A stretch of DNA of 64,000 bases. Origin: Telopea speciosissima (taxonomy: Eukaryota; Streptophyta; Magnoliopsida; Proteales; Proteaceae). The stretch is from the NCBI RefSeq assembly GCF_018873765.1, contig NC_057922.1, positions 65,310,755 to 65,374,754 on the forward strand. The letters run 5' to 3'. Below are positions 25,246 to 37,800 of this stretch, piece after piece (positions within the stretch are counted from its first letter, which is position 1; every line of letters starts with the position of its first letter). The notes beneath the pieces were generated by a model. The model saw nothing but the letters and a program-made list of their open reading frames with translations. It had not been told where the DNA came from and did no database searches. The translations under genes and the position numbers were made by a program.

Positions 25246-27046
25246 CAAACTAAATAATTTTTGAAACTTTCCCCTACAAAGCATTGTACATATATAAACA
25301 CTGAGCAGTAGTGCATCCCAAATAAGGGCAAGGGATCGGCACATTGTCCACGTGCTTTGGTATCTACATGCCCCATCAATTGGGAGGTGCGAGATAATTT
25401 GTCAAATAAGGAGAGAGAGAGAGTGTTAGAGAAGGGAGGGGGAAGAGAAAGACTATGAGAAGGGTATACACTCTAGCAGCTTGTACACCCCCCAAATAAA
25501 TGCCACACCTAGGTATGCAACAATAAATAGAAAGTTGCAAAGTTGTGCTTAGATATATGAGGGAAAGAACCATGGAAACATATGCTCTAATACCATGTTG
25601 GAGGGTCTAACATAAATCCTTAAGCCATTAGGTAGAGACAGCTCCTCAAGGATAAGAAAGCACTAAGGATCCAACACACTGACCTCCCTATAGATGAATA
25701 TAAAAAATTTCTTCTTACCTTTAAAGAATCATCTATTTCTTTCTCTTCATAAAGCTCAAACTATAGCAAACATAACCCTATTCCACAGCAGCTGCCCCTT
25801 GTAGAAAAGGATTGTTCCTACCAGGCATTCTTATATGAGATTTGTAATGCCTAATCACAACCTTTTATAGCTTTCTTCTCACTTTGGTACCATGGTGTCC
25901 TCCAGCTAACAAAAATAAATAAGGTGACGAGGATGAAGAATGGGATGTGACCCCATTTTATAAGGTACTATTATCTTTTTGTATTGCATTTTATGCATGT
26001 TTGTGTAGTGGAAGTTGAACATTGGCAGTAAATTATATTACAAATTATTAATTAATTTTAAGGTGCAGTTACTTGAGCTTATCAAGATGTACTCTCATTA
26101 TATGAGGAAATTCACACGTTTCATTGGATTTTAAACTTCACAAAAAATCTAAAAATTAAATTAAAAAAGGAATCATTTTATTGGATCTAGAAAGTTCCAT
26201 TATATATTATAAATTTTGGATGTGAAAATCATTGTGTGACGTGTGTCCTAAATGAGCTAAGGGATAAATGTTACTCGAAGAGGTACAGTTGAAAAAAAAA
26301 CAATTCATGTTGATTGAAAGAATAATTATTGAAGACGATCTTCCGTATGGAGAAAACGGTCTTCTGTTTGCTTCACAAATCAATGACATGAATGCTACAT
26401 TAAATGAAAGATTCCTTCATGACTAGTCATTAGGATTTAAATATGATTGGCATATTTTTACAATCTTAATGTACATGATCAACAAGATGTAAAAAGCCAA
26501 AAATGACTTAAAAATGATCTAAATGGAAAAATCAAGAAACTAGGTGGCTTGACTTAAAAAGAAGTCTAAATTTGTTGTACGTCTACAGTTTTTCGTAAAT
26601 AGGGATGGACGACCAAGGTTGATTGACAAACTCAATATATTCTAAGTCTTAACTCACAGACAACCGAGGTTTTAATGCTAAGTGTCCATAGATGACCACT
26701 ACGGTCTTCTGTATGATCTTTTGTTAATATTCGAGATTTATGAGATTAAGTCTTTTTTGATGACGATGCTCCACTCATCCGTGACCATCTTCCATGCATG
26801 TTTGAGAGTGACTATCTTGAGTTCGTGTAGCCACGGTTTTCCATGCAATAGTGTTTAATGCTACTTGGTTAAGAAGTTGAAAAGTCTTTTGACTTATTAT
26901 TAATGACCACTTGAGTATAACTCTTAAACATCTTCACTGAAGTTGAGGAGCTCCAATAGCTAGTTTTCTTTTGAAATCTTGAGTTAAATCTTTGGAACCA
27001 TTTTTTTCAGTTTTGTTTTGGAACTATGTTCTTTGGCTTTAGATTA
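25246..27046. other. Intergenic DNA with a retroelement primer-site remnant
   Basis: No gene recognised. At about 25586-25600 the sequence GCTCTAATACCATGTT is, on the minus strand, close to the TGGTATCAGAGC primer-binding site used by many plant Copia and TRIM elements. It adjoins GGAGGGTCTAAC, which looks like an LTR edge. The full element could not be bounded. Confidence 0.4.
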
Positions 27047-29591
27047 GCATTTGGTAAACTTGTTCTAGAACAGAAAGTGAACAACAATGTCATTTGGTAA
27101 AACCTATTCTAGAACAATTTCTTAACACCCTTGTCAATATTTACAAAAATGCCATTACCATCAGAATTAACCCAAATAATCCCGTAAATGCCATTACCAT
27201 CCGAGACACCATAAAAAAATTACAAAAATGCGATTTAAATTCCTCTTTCCTAAAATAATTATGAAAATGTCATTACATATACGTAGTTTGAGAAAATATA
27301 GGCATTTGTATTAAATTATTATTAAAATTATAACACAGTCTAAGTGGCAAGTTCTAAACTTCAATAACAAGAAAATGGAGATTAAAGTTTCAAGACTCTA
27401 CCTTTGTTCAAGTCAAGCTTGCTAACAGCATTAAGAACGTCTCTCAACATCCTTGCATGATTATCTGAGCCTTTAATTGATCCTTTTCAAATATTCTTTG
27501 ATAAATTCGATTAAGGCGAAGGAGCTATAGATGTGTAGGTTTTCGGACAATCAGATGAAGGAAGAGTATGCTAGGTAGAAGTGCAAGGTTTTCCATCTTC
27601 TACCCTTGGAACATTCCACACCCATGATTATTAGCTTGTAGGCTAAATAACATATAATTGTTAAAACATAATGTATAATTTCTATTCTATTGGTTACAAA
27701 GAATTTATGAAACACAAGTTGGCAGTCATACTCTAGTCGATAGTGGAAGCACCAGAATGGTCGGCCATAGCTTACCACATGAAAAATGAACAACCCTAAG
27801 ACATTTGTAGTAATCTGGTTTAATAATTTTTTCAACTTTATTGTGAATTCGGGACAACTAATACCGCATATTTCACATTTAGCAATAGTAAGCTCATTCA
27901 CATTAGAAGTCATTTGGACAAATTTCAATACAGCCACACAATATACTAAAAACGTAAGGACTAACAGTATGTATGATTTATTAAATTATAATAATGTCTT
28001 AAAAAGAGTTAACACAATAGTGGATGATATAAAAGTTTTTAACATAAAGATATATCGAACCACATAAACAATTTTTCAAACAACATCATAATGAAAATAA
28101 AATCTTTGGTATCTTGTGATATCTTGCTAATTGATTTGCAATCTGTTATCTAGTTTCATTCATCTCTCTTGACGTTGTTATTGATTAAGATTTGCAATAT
28201 AATTATCAAAATCTTGGTCAGGGGGGATTTAGTTAATCGACCTTTGATTTATCATCCTCTAGTGTTACAAATCCTGCATTTGCAATTTGTACTTCTTTGA
28301 TGAAATTATGCATGCCACAACATGTAATCACTATATAGTTTTGAGTTTTGAGAGAGAAATCAGTCATTGGTCTTAGAATTTTGAATCCATTTTTCAATAC
28401 TCCAAAAGTACATTCAATGACATTCCTTTGAGAGGAATGTCTATGGTTGAACAATTCCTTAACTGTTCTTGGAGTTCCTCTCCTTTTATAATCTTGTAGT
28501 TGATACCTTTTACCTCTGAACAGTGTCGAGTAACCAAGCTGACTTGCATATCCAGAGTCTACAACATAATATTTGCTTACAAATATTAATGAGATTGAAA
28601 AATATTAACAAATTAACATTAAAAAAAAACTACTGTAATGTTAACAATTAAAATATGCTTGGATTGTACCTCATGGTAGATGAGGAAAACGCAAACTCTC
28701 ATTTGTTCTTACTTGTCAAAAATATGACAATCATTGGCACTGCCTTCCCACCCCGTGTACACAAATGTGAATTTTATGTTGAAAGGATATGCATAAATCA
28801 TACTTTGTGTTAAAATTTCTTTTTAATTTCTGTATTGGGTTTGGTCTCCCCTCGAAACTATAACACTAATATGACTACCATCAATGGCATCGATGCAGTC
28901 CTAAAGACACAAATAAGTCGTTTGGGTGTTACACCGTTAATCATTCCACAGAGAGAAAGAGAGAGAGACTAGTGATTTTTTAGGGGGCTTTCAAAACCAG
29001 GTAGGGAAATCGATGGGCAGAGGTTGCAAAGCACCATACATCAGAGGCGACAAAAAAGTTTGGCAAAACTAGGGCCCCGACCAAATTAGCAAAGGCAACT
29101 GCACCAAGGTATAGTTGTAAATTCTTCGTTGGGAAGAGGCCATCTCTCCAGAGAAGCCCGATGGATGTTGTGGAGCTCGAGATTAAGGAGAAGCAACAAC
29201 GGAGCTCAATATTGAGGAGAAACAATGACATTTGTAGCAGTGGAGCTCAAGAAGCCCGATAGATGGTACCGAGCATTGAGTAAAGGAGGAAGAAGTGTAT
29301 TTCTCGTTTCTCCAATTGCAAGGTGAATGAGAAGAGAGGTTGAAGACTGGGGATTAATTAGATTTTATCAGGAACAGTTTTTTTTCTCCACCTTTTATTC
29401 TCCTATAGATGATCTTACCATATGTAGAACATGTATGTGTTGTTCTGTTAAACTTGTTCTTTTGAGGGTTTTTGTGCCTGTTCATTCTGCGAGAACAGAA
29501 GAACAAACCAGATTGCCAAACGGTTTTTAGATGTTCTTGTGTTCCCGCAGAATAAAAGAACTGTTCCCTGAGATGGTTACCAAATGCAGCC
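27047..29591 (-). mobile_element. Decayed PIF/Harbinger transposon
   Basis: The right end, read inward, is GGCTGCATTTGGTAACC and is followed by TTA. The left end reads GCATTTGGTAAAC and is preceded by TTA at 27044-27046, so the first four bases of the inverted repeat seem lost there. Between them, on the minus strand, lie a DDE transposase relic and, further downstream on that strand, a possible remnant of the second Harbinger gene (reading DNHARMLRDVLNAVSKLDLN near 27400-27470). Stops and shifts show that it is not active. Its end sequence resembles the MITEs at 8342 and 9506. Confidence 0.75.
28233..28902 (-). pseudogene. Harbinger DDE transposase relic
   Basis: On the minus strand, conserved blocks of the plant PIF/Harbinger nuclease (DDE superfamily) appear in order. 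They are DCIDAIDGSH with the first catalytic Asp, then VYTGWEGSANDCHIF with the second Asp region, then KYYVVDSGYASQLGY, then FNHRHSSQRNVIECTFGVLK with the catalytic Glu region, and finally CCGMHNFIKE. The blocks fall in different frames and are broken by stops and by an AT-rich stretch at about 28570-28690 that may be an intron. The N-terminal part was not found. In active elements this enzyme cuts the terminal repeats together with a Myb-like partner. Confidence 0.8.
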
Positions 29592-29761
29592 TTAGTAGGT
29601 TTCATCCACCAACCATTTTACCCATTCAAATTTGCATGGATTCATTACCCTCTAAAAACATTTCAAAATTACCTTGTTTCCCTTAAATGATGATTACGGT
29701 CTAAGGATGAGGATTATTTTTCTTTATCTGTCCATACTTCCAAATGAAAAAGATGCTTTTA

Positions 29762-31633
29762 GCCCAGATTTGGTATGATTTCTTGTAAGTACCGTGGTCC
29801 TCGGGACGAGGGTTCCTCAGCCTCTTGGCGATAAGGATTGGCTTCGATGAATAACAGTGTATCATTCCGATATATCATCATGGGGATTGGGATCATGCTT
29901 TATAAAGAAATGGAGTCGCCACCGAGGGTTAGGGCCTAGGACCCAATGGGTTTAGCCCCATCCAGAGTTAGCGGAAAGGGCTATGTGATTCCATATGGGC
30001 TGGTCAGAGATTCAGGGTAAGTAGTCAAGTTACGAGGGTGGGAAGGTGTTAGGCACCCACCTCGCCCGGATAAATCGGTCTTTCTACTAGATGCTGGTTT
30101 TCAAATATTCTCCCTTAATAATATATCATATACTAACATGTAAGGCTAAGTTATGATGCACTAATCATGACAAAGAAAGAAAAATCATTTACTATGTACA
30201 CTAAAACGAGTTACTTTAATTGTCTACATTATGCCAAAAATAATAAGAAGAAAAGATACAGATACCTGTCAAGAAATACACGAAATAAACGAAAGCGCAC
30301 CGAGTGCGAAATATGTGATGTCCCAAGGCTCAGGTGGAGACGGACGATTGGCTTGTCTCTCTCTTGTCGGATAGAATAAGGACTATATGAGATGGGTTTC
30401 GCTACTCAAACTTCGGGCAGAGTAATGGCTATATAAGGGATTCTTGTTATCTGTATACAGATAGAATAACGGCTGTGAAGGGGGTTTTTCGTTATCCGTA
30501 CACTGACGGGATAACAATACCCAAGAGCAGAATCACTCTATGCTTGGATGGGTAACCGAAGGATCTACCTACGTCGAAGAACTCCACTCACTCACATACT
30601 CATGAGGGAAAGACGGAGGAAAAGAGGGTGAAAAGGGGGCAAAACAAGCCTTGGAGGGTCTCCCTACCCGAGAAAAGCTTGAGAAATGAGGGAGGGGGGA
30701 TAAGCCCTCCACGGCGCCGTGGAGATGTCCACGACGCCGTGGGGGACTTTTCCATGGCACTGTGGGTGACGTTAGTAGGCTGATGTCACACCTCTTCATG
30801 GCGCCGTAGAAATCAAGTACACGTCCCCACGGTGCTGTGGGGGCGCAGTACCACTTTTCCTTTTTTTTTTGGGTTTTTGGCTCCCTTCTGACTCTTCAAA
30901 AAATTTTTTGTCGGGGGACTCCGCCCCTCTACATCCCCCGCAGGGGGGCTGCCTGCAGTGGTGGGGGGAGGGTGAGCAGTACCTCCTTCAGCGTTTAGTA
31001 ACAGGGTCTGATAAGCCATTTTAGGGATGTTTAGGGTGATTTGGTTCAGATGTAAGGACAAGGGTCCTTCTTGAGAGAGACACCGATGTCTGTCCGTGTC
31101 CTGTTGTCATCATCGTCGGGGGGTGACAAAATTCAGTGTCTACATTTCTATTTTAATTTCGAATTTGATTTCATGAAATAGTCAACAAATAGATTTTGAT
31201 CAAGAAATTAAAATTGTTTTGATTGTATCAATCTAAAATATTTCAAGAATAAGAAATCTGTTTGGTAGTTTAATTTCTGAGAATAAATTCTCTATATTTC
31301 TTTTGGGAGAGAGTGGCCGAGGCGAGGGTAGGAGTGGGACTGCAAAAGGGGGTGGTAGTGGTGGTGGGCTGATGGTAGTGGCGACGACAGTATGATAGTG
31401 GTGGGGGTATGGTGGTGGTGTGACCATTAGGAGAAGAAGAAGGGTAGTGTTTTTATTTTTAACATGAAATCACTATTATGCCAATCAAATTAACCATGTG
31501 CTCATAAAGAGCAAGAGTGAAATCAATTTTAATTTCAAAATTGAAACAACTCCTTAGGTTTTGGAATTTTTATTTCATTGAAATAAGGTGCAACAATCAA
31601 ATTTCTGAAATAGAAATCATACCAAATCAGGCC
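29762..31633. mobile_element. Harbinger-type MITE, copy B, interrupted by a solo LTR
   Basis: The ends GCCCAGATTTGGTATGATTT and AATCATACCAAATCAGGCC are inverted repeats, and both flanks are TTA (29759-29761 and 31634-31636), the Harbinger-type duplication. Removing the LTR and its 5 bp duplication leaves about 506 bp. It is the same family as copy A at 24432. Confidence 0.82.
29784..31144. mobile_element. Solo LTR of an LTR retrotransposon
   Basis: The 1361 bp block starts TGTAAGTACC and ends GTGTCTACA, so it has the TG...CA ends of an LTR. It is flanked by the perfect 5 bp repeat TTTCT (29779-29783 and 31145-31149). The internal phrases GGAGTCGCCACC and GGTGTTAGGCACCC are, from memory, common in plant Gypsy LTRs. 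There is no gag-pol and no second LTR, so LTR-LTR recombination has probably removed the rest. The orientation is not certain. Confidence 0.82.
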
Positions 31634-32834
31634 TTAGTCCCCGTTGTAATAAAAAGGCGATTGTCATCAAGACCCCTTTAACCTCCTGTGTTCAACCCTA
31701 TGATTGGTGCTTATCGAAAGTTGGCGACATGCTCAAACCTCTCTCATATATAGCTCCTGCATCTAGAGCCTTAGACACATGATGGGGCGAAATGACCGCC
31801 CCACCCCCATGAAAGATGGAAATCACATCACCATTGATGCTTCCGTATACATACTCCCATTGATCCTAACACTAGCACATGAGCCATGCTCCCAGACAAA
31901 AAACTCTTCCCCATTTAATTTTGGAAGAGGATTATTTTCTACGCAAGTTACGTAGACGAGCACAATAATGAGATACGATGGTTCATGCATAGAAAAAACA
32001 ACATGGTCATTTCATGTGAAGAGGAAAGATAGAGAGATATTTCGTCTAATTTTACATCCTTGATCCCAATCGATCCTATGACCTCTAGGTGATAAGGCAT
32101 AAATCACATCACCAATCGGAAGTTGCCACGTGGCAAAGCCAAGGATAGTCCAATAACCGAACCGAGCCGTGCAGAGTCGGGCCGACCCGACCACCGATAG
32201 ATTTGGCATTCTGTCTCCTGTGTGCTGAGCACCCACACCACGGGGAGCCACCCAAATTGGCCATCGACTCCTAGCCGACCTCACGGCTGTCAGCCGAGGC
32301 CGAGGCCGAGCTCCGAGGTCGACCATGGAGGCCGAGCCCTCCACAAAAGCCATCGTAACGGCTCACCGGGAATCGTGGAGCCACGTTAGCACAATCCGAG
32401 AATCGCGAGATAAGGATTGAACCACAATCCTATCACGATACGGAATCACACTTAGATATGGACTCTTACCTTAACGGGAGTCCGAACCCGAAAATGACTC
32501 TCCACTCCACGCAACGGGATAGAGCCTTCTAACAGAAGAACTTCTACCATACTAGGACTCTTCCAACCGCCTCATCTCCCTCTATAAATACTCAGGTATG
32601 GAGCTCAAACGCTCATCTCATTTTTTACTAGCTGTTACGCTGTTGCACTGGAGACCTGACTTGAGCGTCGGAGATTCCTAGGCCGGAGCCACACTGGCTC
32701 TATTGTGCTCACTTGTCTTTTTGCAGGTTCATCCGTGGGCGAACTGGACAATGGACGTTTTCACACGCAACACTAGGGATCCTAAGTTCTAACCTGTGGC
32801 AGATATCACCCACTGCATCAACAATTTTATTATA
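31634..32834 (+). other. Intergenic DNA with an LTR-like fragment
   Basis: No gene recognised. 31785-31910 is an inverted copy of the dispersed family at 16360. From about 32090 to 32822 the sequence looks like a retroelement LTR in plus orientation: a CTCTATAAATACTC TATA-type box at about 32580, the phrase CTGACTTGAGCGTCGGAG at about 32659, and an end in CATCAACA. The left boundary and the target-site duplication could not be placed. Confidence 0.45.
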
Positions 32835-33267
32835 AGGAAAATTACATGATTAGCTACTTTTGGGCTTTCATTTACAGAACTGTCCACCCTATGTTTGAGT
32901 TAACAGAAGTAGACAAAAACAAGTTTAGTTTTACAAAACTAGACGGAACAGTCTCTCCTTCATCCTTCGTCTTCCTCGACAGTTCCCCTCTGAAAATATC
33001 TCTTTTATTTTTTCCTCTATTACTTGGGGTAGCAGAGAATGGCGGTGGCTGGAACAGGGGTGGGATTGCAGGGAACGGAGGATACTTGGGCGAGAAGGCA
33101 ATGGTAGGGGTAAAAATTTCTAAAAAAGTAAGTGTGGGAGGGAGAGACACTATTTTGTCCAGTTTTGTAAACCTTAACTTGTTTTTGTGTATTTTTATTA
33201 ACTCAAACATAAGGTGGACAGTTTTGTAAATAAAAACCCAAAAGTAGCTAATCATGTAATTTTCCCT
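32835..33267. mobile_element. Long-palindrome element (433 bp)
   Basis: The two arms, about 120-130 bp each, are inverted copies of each other. AATTACATGATTAGCTACTT on the left recurs as AAGTAGCTAATCATGTAATT on the right, and the open frames on the two strands start with nearly the same protein. The central part, 33000-33120, is GGNGGNNG-rich and unpaired. The flanks TTTATTATA and TTATTTATA are similar 9-mers, which suggests a Mutator-type long-TIR element. It lies directly upstream of the CID7-like promoter. Confidence 0.7.
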
Positions 33268-34894
33268 TTATTTATACATTGATTCTAATCGGACGATTCC
33301 AAGTGATTCATTATACCGTATCGAATCACTAAAGTGTGCACTGGGGTAGACAAGATAGATAGTAAATCGCCGCCAGATACGGGTAGTGCGCAGTGTGCCA
33401 CGTATACAACTTAGGAACAGTAGACCATATCTACGGTCTAGACGCCTTTATTTTTCTCTTATCGGACACCTCGTCGAGTTCGTCTACGGCTTCATGACTC
33501 AAAAGTCCTCGTAAGTCCTATTATGTTCAAAGGTCTTCTTAAATATCTTTACAACTGAGAGGGGTATTTAGGTCTTTTCCATTAATAAGATAATTTAATA
33601 TTTAATTCCCATTAATTCAGGGTGTGAAGAGTGAGGTAGAAAGGGTGGGTTTCATATGAAGCTCCTTCTTTCTTTCTGTGGTGGTGATGGTGGTGTTGGC
33701 GTAGAGGGTTTGGATTTGGAAGGAAAAAGAAGACTAGTTGAAGAAGAAGCTGAAGAACAGACGAAGCTCACAGCTTGAAGAACCTGTAATTGTTGTTTAC
33801 TTATACATGTTCTTATAGTTACTTATCTCTTACTCTTCCCTCTCTCCTTCATCGATGAATCGATTCGATTCGGTCATACCTACAATCGAGCTTCGAAAAG
33901 GTACTTGGGAAGCTTTTCTGTTTTCCAGATCTCAACATCCTTGTTTGCCTTTAAACTGTTTCAATATTTTTTTTATTTTTTTTTGTTTTTGTTTTTAAAT
34001 TCTTCTCTTTCTTTCATCTCCTTCGCCGGTACTTTTGTTTCGAGATCCTGCTGGATTTATTGTTTGAAGGTCGAAACCTTGTAGCTTTGGCCTGTATTTA
34101 TCTTCTAGTTATTTGAATCTGCTGTTTGTTGGCGTAGTTACTGATTTATGTGATATGTATGTGTTGTTTGAATTTCATCTTAGGGTTTTTGTTGAGCTCG
34201 TGATGGATTTGTGTCTCCTGGATTTCTTTTGCTTGTTCTGTTAACGACCAGTTGGTGGAATTGTGCGTTGTGATGCCGATTTGTTGTTTTGTTGATATTA
34301 GGGTTTTAAGCTTAGATGCGTCTAACAGTTACGCTCTGAGATATTTGTTTGTATTTCCGTTTGTCGTTTTCATGTGTGATGCGATTGTTCTTTTATTTTA
34401 AGTTCTGATTCGATTGTTTGTTAATCAACATGAGTTTTGGATGCAATAAATGGTCACAAGGGAGAGATGTAATGAGTTACTTTAACTACATGCCTAACTG
34501 TGACTTGGCTGTTTGTAATTTCCTTTTTAGTTTTAGTGATCTTTTCCTTTGCTTTTCATGAACGTTTACTTGATTGTTGCATTTCTTCCAAATTTCCAAC
34601 AAGCGTCTTTAAATTCGCTCTTATTATCAACGTCCTAGTTGAATTTAATAACTAAGTGTAAGGATTTCTTTCTTTGTTTCATCTCGAGTTTATTTCTGTA
34701 ATAAATTAACTAGGATTTGAATATTGTGCACATAATATGTACTCAAAAGTGCAACTTTAGAGTCTTCTTATGGTTCAAATATTTCCTATAATTCAATTGT
34801 TTTGCAGGGTTTGGGTGATTCTTGCTTTCTGCGAGCTTCTGTTCTCTGTACACTTTTACATGTAAAAAGTGCTATTTTGTTCAATTTTGAAATA
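33268..34894 (+). promoter_or_regulatory. Promoter, 5' UTR and leader intron of the CID7-like gene
   Basis: The coding start at 34895 is preceded by a splice acceptor (TTGCAG, exon from 34808). A good donor lies at 33901 (CGAAAAG then GTACTTGG). This points to a leader intron of 33901-34807 and a non-coding first exon ending at 33900. The stretch 33640-33890, with TTCTTTCTTTC and GGTGGTGATGG tracts, is the likely transcription start zone, but no clear TATA box was picked. Long leader introns often raise expression in plants. Confidence 0.55.
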
Positions 34895-37800
34895 ATGATG
34901 AGCTTGTCCACAAAAGTTATCTCAACCAATGACACAAAGTTGAATGCCACGTGTAAGACAACTACTCTGAATCCTAATGCAGCGGAGTTCGTCCCTTTTG
35001 CCCTTAGATCTTCATCTGGAAATCTCGGCTCTGCAGAGGTGACAAGGAGGCTAGATGCCTCAGGAACTTCTGGAAAATCAGTGTTGGATCGATCAGAGTC
35101 CACTGTTTCTAATAACTCTGATGAGGAGGCCCACCAGTACTGGCGCTGCCAGCTCCCTGATGATATTACTCCAGACTTCAAGTTCATGGGAGAAGATGAG
35201 TCGCAAGGACCTGAAAGCCTCACTATGTCAAGTTTGTCCGTTAACGATGGGAGTGATACCTCAAGGTTCTCTCTATCTACAGGCAGTGGACAAATATTAA
35301 ACAAGCGACAAGAAGTATCTCCTCATGGTAGTGATAATGACACCATGATTGAAAAGATGAGATATTCCATTCCGACATATGGAGAAGATCAATCTTCAGC
35401 AGCTTTTCTGAATTTGCCAACAGGATTCATGAATGGTGATCAGCACCTTGGCGGTAAAGGAAGGGATGGGTTCACTTACAATGGAAACCCCGGCTCTGGG
35501 TTCGTAAATGATACTTTGAATGAGCATGGGGTTTTGGAGGATAATGACATCAATCCTGGGGAATTTTTGGCTTCTCAATTCCCTGGTTTTGCTGCTGAAA
35601 GCCTTGCAGAGGTCTATTATGCCAATGGCTGTGACTTGAACTTGACAATTGAGATGCTGACTCAACTTGAGGTATACTGTGTTCTTCTTAACTAACCTAC
35701 CATTGACCAAGAGTAGAGGCTAATTTCCTTCATGGTTGTGGGTTTTCTGGTTGGTCCAACCTGGATAGAATTTTTGGTTGGCAAACATGTTTATGCCACA
35801 TGGCAAGTTGCATTGCCTTGGAACTTGGTTGGCAAGTAGACCCCACTACCCTCGCTGCTCACATGTCAAGTTTCAGGCTGGATTAACTTTTCCACATAGA
35901 AAAATGAAGCATTGAAAATTTCTGGACTACGAAGAGGGTGCATGGACCTACATGGGAAGGAAATGATGGAATTTGAGTCCGAAAATTGACATGTGGCCAA
36001 TGCAGATCAATCCTAAATATCCAACAATTGGAATTGTGATATCTTAATGTCATGGGGCACCAATAGGTGTGAGCCAACCAGGAAGTAATCATGGTTAGCC
36101 CAACCAGGAATATTTCTCCCTCCACTTTTGGAGTGTATATGTAATACTTGACGAACTGTGAAGGGAATAGTAGGTAACATACCCATCAGGATCTTCCACT
36201 GAAATGTTTTTTCATGTGCAGTTTTAGTCTTCAAAATCCATCATTTTATGTGACAACCATTTATGCAGTTCCTTTTAGGATAAATAATGAAGGCATTAAT
36301 GTAATAAATAACTGTACGGTACAATTTTTGACTCAGGTTATATTTATTTTTGGTGGATAGAGGAGTTGGGTTAAATAAAGTTGCTTATGATTCTTGTGAA
36401 GGAGAACAATTTTATATAGTTGGCTTTTGTACCTGCTGATGCAAATGTTAGCAGATATTATTGGCATTGTGTATGATCTTTAGATATGGGTGTTGAAAAT
36501 GTTTTTTTTTGCAATTGCAGCTTCAAGTTGATGGTGCTTTTAATCAGAACCTGAACTCAAAAACCATGCCTGCTCCAAGCCTGAGTGCAATGGATTTTCC
36601 TGCACTTACTGCTCCTGATGGTCAAAATGGGTTGTCAAAATATGCGGGTGATGATATCCAGCAAACTCCCAATCCATACCAGTCTTCTGACAGGGACACT
36701 ATTCTTTTCTTCAAGTCCAGCTCTTCAACTCCATCTAGAGGTGCTATTGATTTTGCTTCAGCTGTTAGGAAACTGGCATCTCAGGATTCTGGTCAATGGA
36801 AGTATGAGAGAAATGGTTCTTCAGATACCTCTGTTGGATCAACTAGAAGTTCCCATAACTTAGGTAGCTCTTATAGTGGCGGTCATGGGAGGACCATCCA
36901 TGGTGACCGATTGCAAAATCATGGTTCAGCTCGAGGAGCTTCTTGGCTTGAGACTGGAGCTGTAGTTGGTAATGTTCCCGAGTTGACAATCTCTAAACAT
37001 GTTTCACAATGGCACTATACTTTTGGAATTTGGTTTTTTTCCTCATATTTTCTTAACTATGTTGAGATGGCAGGAAATATGTACTCGGAGCTTAGGGGAG
37101 AAGCTCGTGATCATGCACGCCTTCGTAATGCATACTTTGAGCAGGTATCATACCTGAGATGTATTTGGGCACTTCCCCCCCCCCCCCCTCCCTTTTTTTT
37201 ATTTTCTGTTAAATTCTTTTGTATTGGTTAATAATCTGTCTATGCCATGCATATTGGCATCTTTGATAGATGCAAGTCTAATGCTGCTGTTGAGAATTTG
37301 AGATGTAGCATCACAATTGAATGAAATTTGAGATTCCAAGGGAGTTGGAGCCGCTTCCTGCTGCTGATCCGAAGCCATATTTTGATTTCTGGTTTGTCCA
37401 TTCAGGTGTTGTGTAAATCATGAGAGGTTTTAAATGAATTGTATAGGATATGTTTCTTAAGTAATTTAGTTCATGTTAATGAATCATAACAGAAGACCTG
37501 GATCAACTGCAAATTCACATAGACAAACTTTGGCAATGAGACTATAATGTATGTTGTCCAAGAATTAGAGCTGGGTAGATGAAGTCAAGAGGCACCTTTT
37601 TGAGTGTGTATGTGATCAGCACATTGATCTATAAAATAATTGACTTTATAGATGGATATGGGACCCCGATCATGCTTTATGAAGCTGAGTACTGGATGAT
37701 AAAGAAACAACACATACTTAAATATAGACTACTGAGATTTTGATTGAGTTATCTTGGTTATGTTGAAAGCATAGTTCGAGAACTCGTTTCGTTTCGGTAT

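Noticed and set aside
32846-33255. Two 127-residue frames on opposite strands with nearly the same start
   Set aside because: They arise because the element is a palindrome; no protein family matches.
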